A stretch of DNA of 64,000 bases from Cunninghamella blakesleeana (GCA_017871115.1 JAFCIZ010000006.1:1178001-1242000), one strand, 5' to 3'. Shown: positions 51,028-59,750, counted from the first letter of the stretch. The notes: generated from the sequence alone by a model not told the origin. Made by a program: numbers and translations.

Positions 51028-51081
51028 ATACGAATTTATGAAGTATTAACAATATTACACGAGCTAGTGATATTAGTTGTT
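50987..51081. repeat. DIRS copy 1 internal complementary region
   Basis: A 95-bp segment spanning the end of ORF3. Its first 33 bases are complementary to the extreme left end of the element (47114 onward). The rest is complementary to the extreme right end (51275-51339). Fused, they spell the circle junction of the two ends (ACATCATATTACACTTC on the minus strand), the template role proposed for this region in DIRS-1. Confidence 0.88.
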
Positions 51082-51101
51082 CCCGCCCACCCACCTTCTA
51101 A

Positions 51102-51154
<53 letters not shown>

Positions 51155-51166
51155 GTATTAGTCTCC

Positions 51167-51174
51167 AAAAGAAG

Positions 51175-51210
<36 letters not shown>

Positions 51211-51339
51211 TTTATAATAATTTTTAAAACTCAGTAATAAAATTGTTCGATCTAAATAAAGGAAAAGAATGATAACAACTAATATCACTAGCTCGTGTAA
51301 TATTGTTAATACTTCATAAATTCGTATTTACATCATATT
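51167..51339. repeat. DIRS copy 1 right inverted terminal repeat and right end
   Basis: 51167-51288 is the inverse of the left repeat. 51289-51339 is the extra right-end sequence complementary to the second half of the internal complementary region. A pure (ATT)n microsatellite lies just inside (about 51103-51155). Confidence 0.85.
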
Positions 51340-51359
51340 GTAAAAATATAAATAACGAC
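51340..51359 (+). repeat. Repeat U, copy 1, right remnant
   Basis: GTAAAAATATAAATAACGAC continues the 170-bp repeat broken at 47117. It is identical to the inverse of 59022-59041. Confidence 0.8.
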
Positions 51360-51733
51360 TGTTATGGTATGGCTGAACTTACCATACCTAAATAATCCTC
51401 GAAATAATTTTTAAATACATATATATTCATTTATATATATGTATATATAAATATATATATGTATCTGCATATATAAATATATGCAGGTATAAATATATTA
51501 ACCTTATATTTTATTTATATTTACTCCCTTATTTATATTGACCTTTATATATACTTAAGAGTCTGTGTTTAAATTCAGATTTTTTTATATATAAAGAAGC
51601 GAAATTTTTATTTTATTTTTGAAAAATCAGTTAATACGAAGTTAATAACAAGTTAATTTTAAATAAAAGAACTTATATTATAACCAATAAGTCTATTAAC
51701 TCATCTTTTTAGCTAAAGATTATTTTTATTTTA
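51360..51733 (+). repeat. Diverged dispersed repeat, copy B, left part
   Basis: Matches 45620-45965 with many differences. It continues at 57800 on the other side of DIRS copy 2. It marks the pre-existing DNA into which copy 2 was inserted. Confidence 0.5.
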
Positions 51734-52384
51734 TATTACACTTCGCTTTCCGTGATATTAGTTGTTATCATTCTTTTCCTTTATTTAGATCGAACAATTT
51801 TACTACTGAGTTTTAAAAATTATTATAAAATAAAATTTTTTTCCTTTTTTTTTTTTTTTTTTTTTTTTTATCTTCTTTTCGTTCGACTATTTTACTACGC
51901 ACTGGACTTCCGTCGTTGATTATGTCTACTAACGAATCTACTAATGTTCCTAATAATTCTAATGAACAAGCTCCACAATGGGCCATTAATCTTCTCCAAA
52001 GAATCGAGCAATTGGAAGCCTCTTCTTCTTCCAATCATCCTTTCCATAATGATGATCCTAATGTACAAATCCGTTTTCCTGGTGCAGATTTCACACCTAC
52101 AGCCGATATGTTACAACAATGCCCTTATATACAAAAAGATTTCTTTCGTCATACTTTGCTGGATACAGATCGTCGCCGCTTTATATTCGATTGTCCTAAA
52201 AATACTCTTCGCACATATGAACCACCAAAATCGATCAAAGTTAGTCAATCAACACAAGCAAAGATTATTAATAACCATCTTTATGATATCCAATACCGAT
52301 TATCAGGTATCACTCGTCCAATGGATTGGTTCACTTATCAACTTCTTTATAATAATTGGACACCGGAGCAACAACAACAACATA

Positions 52385-52610
52385 CAGTGGCTTCCAGAAG
52401 TGTTCGAATGTTTTCGTTTTTTTTATAAAATCAATTGTATCAATAAAACTTATTATTTAACCATGCATGATTTATACATCAATCGAAAGCCCTATTGATT
52501 GGCTTTCATATGAATATATTTATATGCATTTCCATATTTGGGTTGCGGAGTAAATGGTGTTTGAAAATTATTGGCACATTCGAACAGTTGTGTTGCGATA
52601 CCAAAAAAAT
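52385..52610. repeat. Mariner left terminal inverted repeat (226 bp)
   Basis: Inverse of 53839-54064 with a single visible mismatch near its inner end (GATACC versus GATGCC). Confidence 0.9.
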
Positions 52611-52657
52611 TAAAAATATAATTAAAACACAATATAAATGGTATAAAAAGTCTTTAT

Positions 52658-53677
52658 TTAATAATCAATCCAATAGCCCTTTGCTTTTATTACATCATTA
52701 CAACGTTTAGGCATTGTTTCTATCACTTTTTTACAATCTTCAGCCGTGATTGTATTCCATACTTCCTGAGTACGGTCCCACAAGTCTAACATCCCTTTTG
52801 GTGGTGTAGTATAGTTGCTAAAGAGCCTGTTTTTCACCAAAGCCCATATATTCTCAATGGGATTCAAGTCAGGCGACTGTGCAGGCCATTCCATTACCGA
52901 AAAAGGCTGGTTTTCCAAGTATTCTTTGACTGTTTTGGCTGTGTGTTTTGGATCGTTATCTTGTTGAAAGACCATTTTGCTTTGATCCATGCCATACCAG
53001 TCAAATGTATGCACTAATTCATGCTCCAAAATAGCTTGGTAGAGTTCCTTATCTAAAACTGTATCAATTTTAGTCATGTAACCCGGGCCATCGTACGAAA
53101 TGCATCCCCAAACCATTATGTTTCCACCACCATGTTTGACTGTTTGCTTGACATGTTTAGGTTGAAGCTTTTCCTCGGCCCTTTTCCAAGCATAGCGGCG
53201 TCCATCCGATCCAAAACGATTAATTTTGGTTTCGTCTGACCAAATGGCACGACTCCAGTCATCTAAAGTCCAATCTTTGTGTGCTTTTGCCCAAGCTAAA
53301 CGAGCTTTAACATTCTTGGCACTGAGGAGAGGTTTCTTTGGCTTGACAAAGGACCCTAATCCTTTTTCTTTAAGTGCTCTACGGACTGTTTGAGCACTTA
53401 TATCGATTTCCAAATGTTGCTTTAATGCCTTCTGCACCTCAGTAGCATTACTTTTACCTCCTTTGGTCACTTGATGCACACAAAAGGACTTGTCTCTACC
53501 AGTGAGCTTGGATACAGCACCACCAACAGCCATAGGAATCTCCCGTTCAAGACCTGCAGAGTACTTGTGGACAGTTGTACAACTTACACCAACATCCTTT
53601 GCTACTTGACGCATAGATTTACCTTGTTTGAGAAGGTTAATGACTTGGTTCTTAATGGAATTTTGAATAGGACGCAT
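52658..53677 (-). CDS. Tc1/mariner transposase (DD34E)
   Basis: An intact 339-aa DDE transposase. The N-terminal paired-like helix-turn-helix reads INLLKQGKSMRQVAKDVGVS-type sequence (residues ~12-35) with a second HTH region to about residue 110. The catalytic triad is visible: Asp in IWSDETKINRFG, Asp in VFQQDNDPKHTA and Glu in NPIENIW. Exactly 34 residues separate the second Asp and the Glu, the Tc1 spacing. The GGGNIMVWGCIS block is also typical. No internal stop or frameshift. The start at 53677 gives the usual N-terminus. With near-identical terminal repeats, it may still be mobile. Confidence 0.96.
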   Translation of the reverse strand: MRPIQNSIKNQVINLLKQGKSMRQVAKDVGVSCTTVHKYSAGLEREIPMAVGGAVSKLTGRDKSFCVHQVTKGGKSNATEVQKALKQHLEIDISAQTVRRALKEKGLGSFVKPKKPLLSAKNVKARLAWAKAHKDWTLDDWSRAIWSDETKINRFGSDGRRYAWKRAEEKLQPKHVKQTVKHGGGNIMVWGCISYDGPGYMTKIDTVLDKELYQAILEHELVHTFDWYGMDQSKMVFQQDNDPKHTAKTVKEYLENQPFSVMEWPAQSPDLNPIENIWALVKNRLFSNYTTPPKGMLDLWDRTQEVWNTITAEDCKKVIETMPKRCNDVIKAKGYWIDY

Positions 53678-53838
53678 GTTGATAACAGATCACTAAAAAA
53701 TGGACAATATTGATATAAAAAATATATAAAAAATAGAATATTAGCTATAGATTTGAACTAAGAAAGTGCGAAACAGGTTTATTCTAACATTTTATAGGTT
53801 ATTTTATACTCTATTATTGTTTTATTACAAGTTGTGGT

Positions 53839-54064
53839 ATTTTTTTGGCATCGCAACACAACTGTTCGAATGTGCCAATAATTTTCAAACACCATTTACT
53901 CCGCAACCCAAATATGGAAATGCATATAAATATATTCATATGAAAGCCAATCAATAGGGCTTTCGATTGATGTATAAATCATGCATGGTTAAATAATAAG
54001 TTTTATTGATACAATTGATTTTATAAAAAAAACGAAAACATTCGAACACTTCTGGAAGCCACTG
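53839..54064. repeat. Mariner right terminal inverted repeat (226 bp)
   Basis: Partner of 52385-52610. It ends GCCACTG followed by the duplicated TA. Confidence 0.9.
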
Positions 54065-54451
54065 TACCTTGGACTTTCTGGCAAATATCGATGCTCTTTT
54101 ATCAGATTTGGCATCTCACCTTACCACACTTCGACAAGAAAATGTTTGTAAAGGACTACCTACAAGAGTTTCTCCTCCTTCCGCTGATGATAACCTTCTT
54201 ATGGATCCAAAAGAATTGGCTGATCACATCAAACTTCAACAGTCTATCCAACAAACTACAAATAAAAAATTCATGCGTAATAAACCCCGACATAAATCCT
54301 CCTTTAATAACGACATTAATTCAGGGGTCACTAATGAAGATTATTCACAATCGAGATTTCCACATTCTAATAATTCATACGACGCTAAACAATCCAACAA
54401 ATTTAATAATTCAAAAGATTCTAACACTAATTCTAACAACCCTTTTATTAA

Positions 54452-56461
54452 AAATTCTTTTCAAAAATTTCATTCACGCCATCATTCCAACAAAAGGATA
54501 TAATACCTGTAGGAGGTCGTCTTTCTTATTTCTCTTCCTTTTGGTCTTCTTCCTTACCTTCTCCTTTACCTTCATGGATTCATCAAATAATTCATCAAGG
54601 ATACAAAATTCCTCTTCGCCACCAACCTCCTCTCACCTTTCCATACCTATTTCATCATCAACCACAACTACACAATCAGACTTCCACCAACACCATAGAA
54701 TTAGAGATACAAACCTTATTACAAAAACAAGCCATAGAACCAATCCCTTCACACTCAATAGGTTTCCACTCCAACATCTTCGTGATTCCAAAGAAAGATG
54801 GAGGCCTTCGCACCATTCTCAATTTAAAACAACTCAACAATTATTTACCAACTTATCACTTCAAGATGGAATCAATGACGACAATAACCAAAATCCTACA
54901 ACAAGGAGATTACCTTACCTCCATAGATCTTCAGGACGCCTTTCATCACATCCCAATCCACCCTTCTTCAAGACATCTACTACAATTCAAATGGAAAGAC
55001 CAAATATACCAATACAAAGTTTTACCATTCGGCCTCAGCCTTTCTCCACTTATATTCACAAAAATATTAAAACCAATACTTCGTTGGGCAAGAAGAAAGG
55101 GTATAAGGATTACAGCTTACCTAGACGATTTGTTGATAATGGCATCTTCCAAAGCACAAGCAAATCTTCAAACCAAACAAGTAATAGAAAAAATGACACA
55201 ATTAGGATGGATGATAAATATCAAAAAGTCTTCTCTAAATCCCCAACAACACATTCAACACTTAGGGATGATTATAAATTCAAAAGATATGATGATATCA
55301 GTTCCAGGAAAGAAGATCAGATCGATACGACGCATGGCCTACCAGTTATTGAAAAAGACAACAACAACTTGGACCAACCTATCGAGATTCATAGGCACAG
55401 TTCTAGCCACTCAACTGGGCAATCAACAAGCAAGACTTCGGACGAGATCCATGGTTCAAATTCTAAATCATTTCAGACATCATTCCCATTGCCAGATCAA
55501 TCAACAAATGAAAGCAGAATTAATTTGGTGGATCTCTCAACTAACGAAATGGAATGGACACCACATTATCAACAATCTACCGACAATTCAGATTTTCACG
55601 GATGCATCAGACAAAGGATGGGCTATAGTATGGGATCAACAGAAAATACAGGGTCAATGGTCCAAACAGGAACTGAAATACCACATCAATGTCAAAGAGT
55701 TATTGACAATCAAAAAGATATTTCAACATCTACAATTCCAACGTTTTCAACATATACAGATTTGCTCAGACAACCGTTCGGCAATTGCTTATGTACAACA
55801 TTACGGGGGAACTCGTTCATTGATACTGAACCAAATAGCGATGTCTATCTGGAAACTATGCTTCCATCAATCCATATACCTATCCACCCTATATGTTCCG
55901 TCCAAACTAAATCCTGCGGATGCACCATCACGCCAACTTCAACAAGAAATAGAATGGACACTACCAAAGAACACGTTTCAGATGATAGATCAATTATGGG
56001 GACCTCATTCAATAGATCTTTTTGCGACACACAACAACAGTCAACTCAAGAAATTTGTTTCCCTTCAATATCATCATCAAGCAACTTGGATCAATGCTTT
56101 TTCCAAGGACTGGTCAACAATAACAGGTCGCTTATACATAGCACCTCCTTGGAACCTATTATCCAAAATAATACAGAGACTTTGGTTACAACCGACACAA
56201 GCAACACTTTTGACACCGAACTGGCCATCAGCCCCTTGGTTTCCTCTCCTAAGACAATTGACCAACCAATCACCAATACTTCTTCACCAATATCAATTAA
56301 TTCACCAACCCATTCAACAATCATTATCAACTCTACACCAGAATCACCATCAACTACATCTTCAACAATATCCCATCCAACACCTTCAACAAAAAATACA
56401 AAAAAACGATCAATGGACAATGCTAGCGTGGAACATCAACCATCCAAAAAGAGAAAATTAA
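54452..56461 (+). CDS. DIRS copy 2 reverse transcriptase / RNase H / methyltransferase-like ORF2
   Basis: Open for 669 codons, same organisation as in copy 1. Here motif A reads SIDLQDAFHHIPI, the YLDDLL box is intact, and the RNase H residues (TDAS, NVKEL, CSDNRSA, NPADAPSR) are present. The ORF runs 11 codons further than in copy 1 (TGG where copy 1 has TAG), ending WNINHPKREN. It overlaps ORF1 by 52 nt and ORF3 by 49 nt. Confidence 0.9.
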   Translation, partial: KFFSKISFTPSFQQKDIIPVGGRLSYFSSFWSSSLPSPLPSWIHQIIHQGYKIPLRHQPPLTFPYLFHHQPQLHNQTSTNTIELEIQTLLQKQAIEPIPSHSIGFHSNIFVIPKKDGGLRTILNLKQLNNYLPTYHFKMESMTTITKILQQGDYLTSIDLQDAFHHIPIHPSSRHLLQFKWKDQIYQYKVLPFGLSLSPLIFTKILKPILRWARRKGIRITAYLDDLLIMASSKAQANLQTKQVIEKMTQLGWMINIKKSSLNPQQHIQHLGMIINSKDMMISVPGKKIRSIRRMAYQLLKKTTTTWTNLSRFIGTVLATQLGNQQARLRTRSMVQILNHFRHHSHCQINQQMKAELIWWISQLTKWNGHHIINNLPTIQIFTDASDKGWAIVWDQQKIQGQWSKQELKYHINVKELLTIKKIFQHLQFQRFQHIQICSDNRSAIAYVQHYGGTRSLILNQIAMSIWKLCFHQSIYLSTLYVPSKLNPADAPSRQLQQEIEWTLPKNTFQMIDQLWGPHSIDLFATHNNSQLKKFVSLQYHHQATWINAFSKDWSTITGRLYIAPPWNLLSKIIQRLWLQPTQATLLTPNWPSAPWFPLLRQLTNQSPILLHQYQLIHQPIQQSLSTLHQNHHQLHLQQYPIQHLQQKIQKNDQWTMLAWNINHPKREN

Positions 56462-57462
56462 ATCAACTTTCCAAAACAGCAACAACAATAATTGACCAAC
56501 ACAAAAATAAAGTATGCAGAACTTATAACAACAACCAACAAAAATTTAAACAATGGTGTGAAGATAAATCCATTGATTATAATACTGATCCACATATCCA
56601 CATTGTTAATTTCCTCTCCGATATTTATCACAGTCGAAGATATTCGACAAGTACAATTCGTGTATACTCCACAGCTTTACTTCAACTATATAATAAAAAA
56701 ACTCAACAATTAATTAAAAATAATGAGAGTTTTATTACTTTACTAAAAGCTATAGATAATAATACTATACAACCTAACAAAAAATGGGATTACGACATAC
56801 ATCCTGCTTTACATTATATTTCTAACCTAGGAAATAATTCATCACTTACCACTACTATGATCACTATAAAATCTATCTGGTTATTAGCTATGGCAGGTTT
56901 CCTTCGTCCATCGGATATTGCTCGTATCGATATGGACAAAAACCGTATCGACAACAAAGGAATCCTACATTTATTGGTTATAGCACCAAAAGAAAAAAGG
57001 AAGGGTAAGCATATACATAAAAGAGTGGCTATCCACCCACACTCAAATAAACTTTTATGTCCAGTCCAAGCTTACCAACACTACCACAATTTAATTGTTG
57101 ACATTCCGTGCTATACTCCACATCCTAATTTCCAAGACATAAAAATAAATAGATTATATAGATATGTGAATGATCTTAGTATGCCTCTGTCGAAAGACAG
57201 AATAGCTAAATATATTAGGGAAATAATGTCAAAGGTTAATAAAGAAGAAGGTGCTCCAATTCCAAGTGCAAGAGCATTAGCGGCCACCTTAGCTGCCCAA
57301 GCAGGCATTTCAGTGGATGATATTGTAGCCCATGGGTCTTGGTCCTCTAAAGATATTTTCGAACACTTCTATCGTGTATCTTCCTATGGGTCATCTAATA
57401 TAACAGAAGAAACTCTGAATGAACAACTAATATCACGGAAAGCGAAGTGTAATATGATGTAA
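56413..57462 (+). CDS. DIRS copy 2 tyrosine recombinase ORF3 (full length)
   Basis: 349 aa from the ATG at 56413. Box I Arg in GFLRPSDIARI, then LLCPVQAYQHYHN, the segment missing in copy 1. Box II is SARALAATLAAQAG with HGSWSSKDIFEHFYR. The C-terminal codons coincide with the internal complementary region. This is the better candidate for a functional recombinase. Confidence 0.9.
   Translation: MDNASVEHQPSKKRKLNQLSKTATTIIDQHKNKVCRTYNNNQQKFKQWCEDKSIDYNTDPHIHIVNFLSDIYHSRRYSTSTIRVYSTALLQLYNKKTQQLIKNNESFITLLKAIDNNTIQPNKKWDYDIHPALHYISNLGNNSSLTTTMITIKSIWLLAMAGFLRPSDIARIDMDKNRIDNKGILHLLVIAPKEKRKGKHIHKRVAIHPHSNKLLCPVQAYQHYHNLIVDIPCYTPHPNFQDIKINRLYRYVNDLSMPLSKDRIAKYIREIMSKVNKEEGAPIPSARALAATLAAQAGISVDDIVAHGSWSSKDIFEHFYRVSSYGSSNITEETLNEQLISRKAKCNMM
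57005..57136 (+). other. 132-nt GT-AG segment absent from DIRS copy 1
   Basis: Starts GTAAGCATA and ends TTTCCAAG, 44 codons long, inside the recombinase ORF. Copy 1 joins the flanking bases directly (GGAAGG to ACATAA at 50696-50707). The junction has 1 base of ambiguity, and one alignment matches GT-AG exactly. Confidence 0.85.
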
Positions 57463-57516
57463 ATACGAATTTATGAAGTATTAACAATATTACACGAGCT
57501 AGTGATATTAGTTGTT
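57422..57516. repeat. DIRS copy 2 internal complementary region
   Basis: 95 bp, as in copy 1. It contains CACGGAAAGCG where copy 1 has CACGAAAAGCG; the left ends of the two elements show the matching complementary difference. Confidence 0.88.
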
Positions 57517-57533
57517 CCCGCCCACCCACCTTC

Positions 57534-57594
<61 letters not shown>

Positions 57595-57799
57595 TATTAT
57601 TATGACTTTAGTATTAGTCTCCAAAGAAGATAAAAAAAAAAAAAAAAAAAAAAAAGGAAAAAAATTTTATTTTATAATAATTTTTAAAACTCAGTAGTAA
57701 AATTGTTCGATCTAAATAAAGGAAAAGAATGATAACAACTAATATCACTAGCTCGTGTAATATTGTTAATACTTCATAAATTCGTATTTACATCATATT

Positions 57800-58814
57800 A
57801 ATATTGTTGATTACTATCCAATATTACTTTATATTATTTTATTATAATAATCGTTGATCTTTATCCGATATTATACTTATTTTATTTTAATTTTATTACT
57901 TTGTTTATATAATTGTTGATCTTTATCCAATTATATAATTTATTTTATTTTACTTTATTATTTTATTTTTATTTTAAACTATCGATCTAAACTAAGTTGT
58001 ATCTACTTATAAAACAAGATACTGGTGCTCACTGACAACTAAACTAAACTACAAAGCTATCTACTTTCCAAAACTATAAAAGGAAATTCTACTTTTACAA
58101 CAACCAAAAATTTACACAACACGACTGTCGTCCAAGCGGATGATGTTGGCGGTGATTAAATTGTTTTTTTTTTTTTTTTTCACAACCAAAGTTCTACAAC
58201 CAAAGTTCTACAACCTAATTCCTACAACCAAAGTTCTACAACCAAATTCCTACAACCTTTTTCCTCTTTCTCTCCCTAAAAAAATTATTTTTTGTTTTAA
58301 TATAAATAGGAAAGAATATTTTTCTTTCTCTTTTGTTTTTTTTCTTTGTCAAATTTTTAAATAATATTTTATATAATAAATATTTTATTTGTCCAAACCA
58401 ATTTTTATTTTTATTTTATTTTAACTTTATATTAATTTCTTAATTGAAATCATTTTTATTACTATAACAAATATATTTTATTTCTTAAGTGAAATCTCTT
58501 TTTATTTATATACAACATATATAAACTTTTATATTTTATTTTTAATTTTATTATTACTTTATTTGATTATTACTCTTTTTATATAATAATCTATTCTCTG
58601 ACTTTTAAATTCATTTGCATATACTTTTGAATTTATTTAAATATTTTATTTTATTTTATCTTTTTAATTTTTTTACTTTTATATTATATTAAGTCGTTCT
58701 ACTTATAAAACAAGAACTGGTGCTCACTGGAAACTCTTATTTATAATTAATATAAATACAAATTCTCTTATTTTATTTTAACAAAAATAACTCTTACCAA
58801 AAACACACACAACA
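57800..58814 (+). repeat. Diverged dispersed repeat, copy B, right part
   Basis: Continues the repeat interrupted by DIRS copy 2 and resembles copy A (about 45965-46870). It includes two related boxes with ACTTATAAAACAAGA.ACTGGTGCTC (58003 and 58693) and a 14-bp minisatellite. Non-coding and of unknown family. Confidence 0.5.
58182..58257 (+). repeat. 14-bp minisatellite
   Basis: About five units of ACAACCAAAGTTCT, two of them the variant ACAACC(T/A)AATTCCT. At the corresponding place in copy A (46138-46185) there is a different short repeat of the type TGGAACC.T.GTTCC. Confidence 0.8.
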
Positions 58815-59025
58815 CGACATTTGAATGAAAAGGAAATAAAGATTATCTTTTTACTTTTGTTTTTAATATTATTTTTGATTTAAAGAATTAAAGTCAGAAT
58901 ATCCAAACTGACAATATCTATTGCTATGTCAGTTTGGATATTCTGACTTTAATTCTTTAAATCAAAAATAATATTAAAAACAAAAGTAAAAAGATAATCT
59001 TTATTTCCTTTTCATTCAAATGTCG
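58815..59025. repeat. Near-perfect 99-bp inverted repeat (hairpin)
   Basis: Arms 58815-58913 and 58927-59025 are inverse copies with no mismatch seen, around a 13-nt loop (58914-58926). The arms start CGACATTTGAATG. There is no ORF. It lies between repeat B and the inverted copy of repeat U, and shares its last five bases with U. It could be a foldback transposon, a palindromic duplication, or an assembly artefact. Confidence 0.85.
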
Positions 59026-59190
59026 TTATTTATATTTTTACAATACTATTAGTTAATATTAAAATAGAATAATATTAATTATTCGCGAGGTTTATCACAT
59101 TAATTAAAAGTATGATAGGAGACTAAAGGTTTAAATGAAAAAGGTTAAAAAAGGAAAATGCTTTTTAAAATTCCGCTAATCGTACCGACA
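59021..59190 (-). repeat. Repeat U, copy 2, uninterrupted (170 bp)
   Basis: On minus it begins TGTCGGTACG and ends AACGACA, so 5-bp terminal inverts TGTCG/CGACA are visible. It is identical to copy 1 apart from the DIRS insertion there. It serves as the empty-site reference for DIRS copy 1. Nothing indicates what family it belongs to. Confidence 0.85.
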
Positions 59191-59257
59191 GCTACGCTTA
59201 TGGGCACCACCTGGATATTTTTTTATCCGAAAAAAATTGGCAAAAAATAACTGTGAT

Positions 59258-59330
59258 GAGACTACCAGGGGTCGAACCTGGAATCTCCTGATTCGTAGTC
59301 AGACGCCTTATCCAATTGGGCCATAGTCCC
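59258..59330 (-). tRNA. tRNA-Arg (anticodon ACG)
   Basis: 73 nt on minus. The acceptor stem GGGACTA pairs with TAGTCTC (one G-T). The D arm is GCC...GGC with the A box around TGGCCCAATTGG, and the anticodon stem TCTGA/TCAGG encloses the loop CTACGAA (anticodon ACG). The T arm is CCAGG-TTCGACC-CCTGG with B box GGTTCGACCCC. No intron; CCA is not encoded. A TTTTTT terminator lies 8-15 nt downstream on minus. Decodes CGU and, with inosine, CGC/CGA. Confidence 0.95.
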
Positions 59331-59466
59331 ACAAGTTGACTATAAAACCGACTTGTATTATTTGAAATACAAACAAGTACTCAAAGTGTAAAATTTGTAA
59401 TTAAGGTTTTTTAGTAACTGTAACTAACTTTTATAATTTATTTTATTCTAATTTTACGTTAAAGAC

Positions 59467-59502
<36 letters not shown>

Positions 59503-59750
59503 AAAGATTATATGCTACTATCATTGTTATTGTTAGAGTGGATTAAAAGACCTAAACAATTCATTTTAAAGAATAATTGGTAGTAATTTGCTATATAACA
59601 TAAACAATATACTCTAATAGTATGTAGTGATAGTATGCAAAAAAAAAACGGGAGTTTGAAAAATTTTAAAATTGATCAATTATTTTTTTTAAAAATATTG
59701 TTTTTTTTTCTTCAATTTTTTTATCTCTTTTTTTTTTTTTTTTTTAATCT
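59331..59750. promoter_or_regulatory. Region between tRNA-Arg and ORC1
   Basis: Upstream DNA for both diverging genes, AT-rich. It contains a T run (about 59469-59495) and a pyrimidine tract (59700-59746) just before the ORC1 ATG. No other feature. Confidence 0.5.

Larger units (their letters stand above)
47114..51339 (+). mobile_element. DIRS-like tyrosine-recombinase retrotransposon, copy 1
   Basis: A 4.2-kb element of the DIRS order. Inverted terminal repeats (core 47132-47258 and 51167-51288) surround three overlapping ORFs and an internal complementary region at 50987-51081. Both ends abut the core TATT (47114-47117 and 51336-51339), and there is no target-site duplication, as expected for integration by a tyrosine recombinase. 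The uninterrupted target is present at 59021-59190. Relative to copy 2 it has lost a 132-nt GT-AG segment in the recombinase ORF, gained an earlier stop at the end of the RT ORF, and changed two residues in RT motif A. It is probably not autonomous. Confidence 0.92.
52385..54064 (-). mobile_element. Tc1/mariner transposon inside DIRS copy 2
   Basis: 1680 bp, bounded by CAGTGGCTTCCAGAAG and its inverse and flanked by duplicated TA (52383-52384, 54065-54066). The matching stretch of DIRS copy 1 (near 47761) shows the empty site with a single TA. Terminal inverted repeats are long (226 bp) and differ at one base by eye. One intact transposase gene is on the minus strand. Confidence 0.95.
51922..54503 (+). 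pseudogene. DIRS copy 2 gag-like ORF1, split by mariner
   Basis: The two parts 51922-52384 and 54067-54503 together have the same 900-nt length as ORF1 of copy 1. The break is at a TA within the Gln-rich segment. Read straight through, the ORF ends at 52428 inside the mariner terminal repeat. Confidence 0.88.
51734..57799 (+). mobile_element. DIRS-like retrotransposon, copy 2 (carrying a mariner element)
   Basis: 6.07 kb including a 1680-bp Tc1/mariner insertion plus its TA duplication. Without those it is about 4.4 kb and closely matches copy 1. Core TATT is at both ends (51734-51737 and 57796-57799). Inverted repeat cores are at 51752-51879 and 57623-57748, and the internal complementary region at 57422-57516. 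RT and recombinase ORFs are intact; ORF1 is split by the mariner. The target lies in repeat B; the matching unoccupied place in copy A is near 45962. Confidence 0.92.

Noticed and set aside
51103..51155. CRISPR-like or regularly spaced repeat at the (ATT)n tracts
   Set aside because: Uninterrupted trinucleotide microsatellites with no spacers, in a eukaryotic genome.
58815..59025. MicroRNA or small-RNA precursor in the long hairpin
   Set aside because: Arms are perfectly matched over 99 bp and flanked by transposon-derived repeats, which favours a palindromic repeat; no evidence of processing can be read from sequence.
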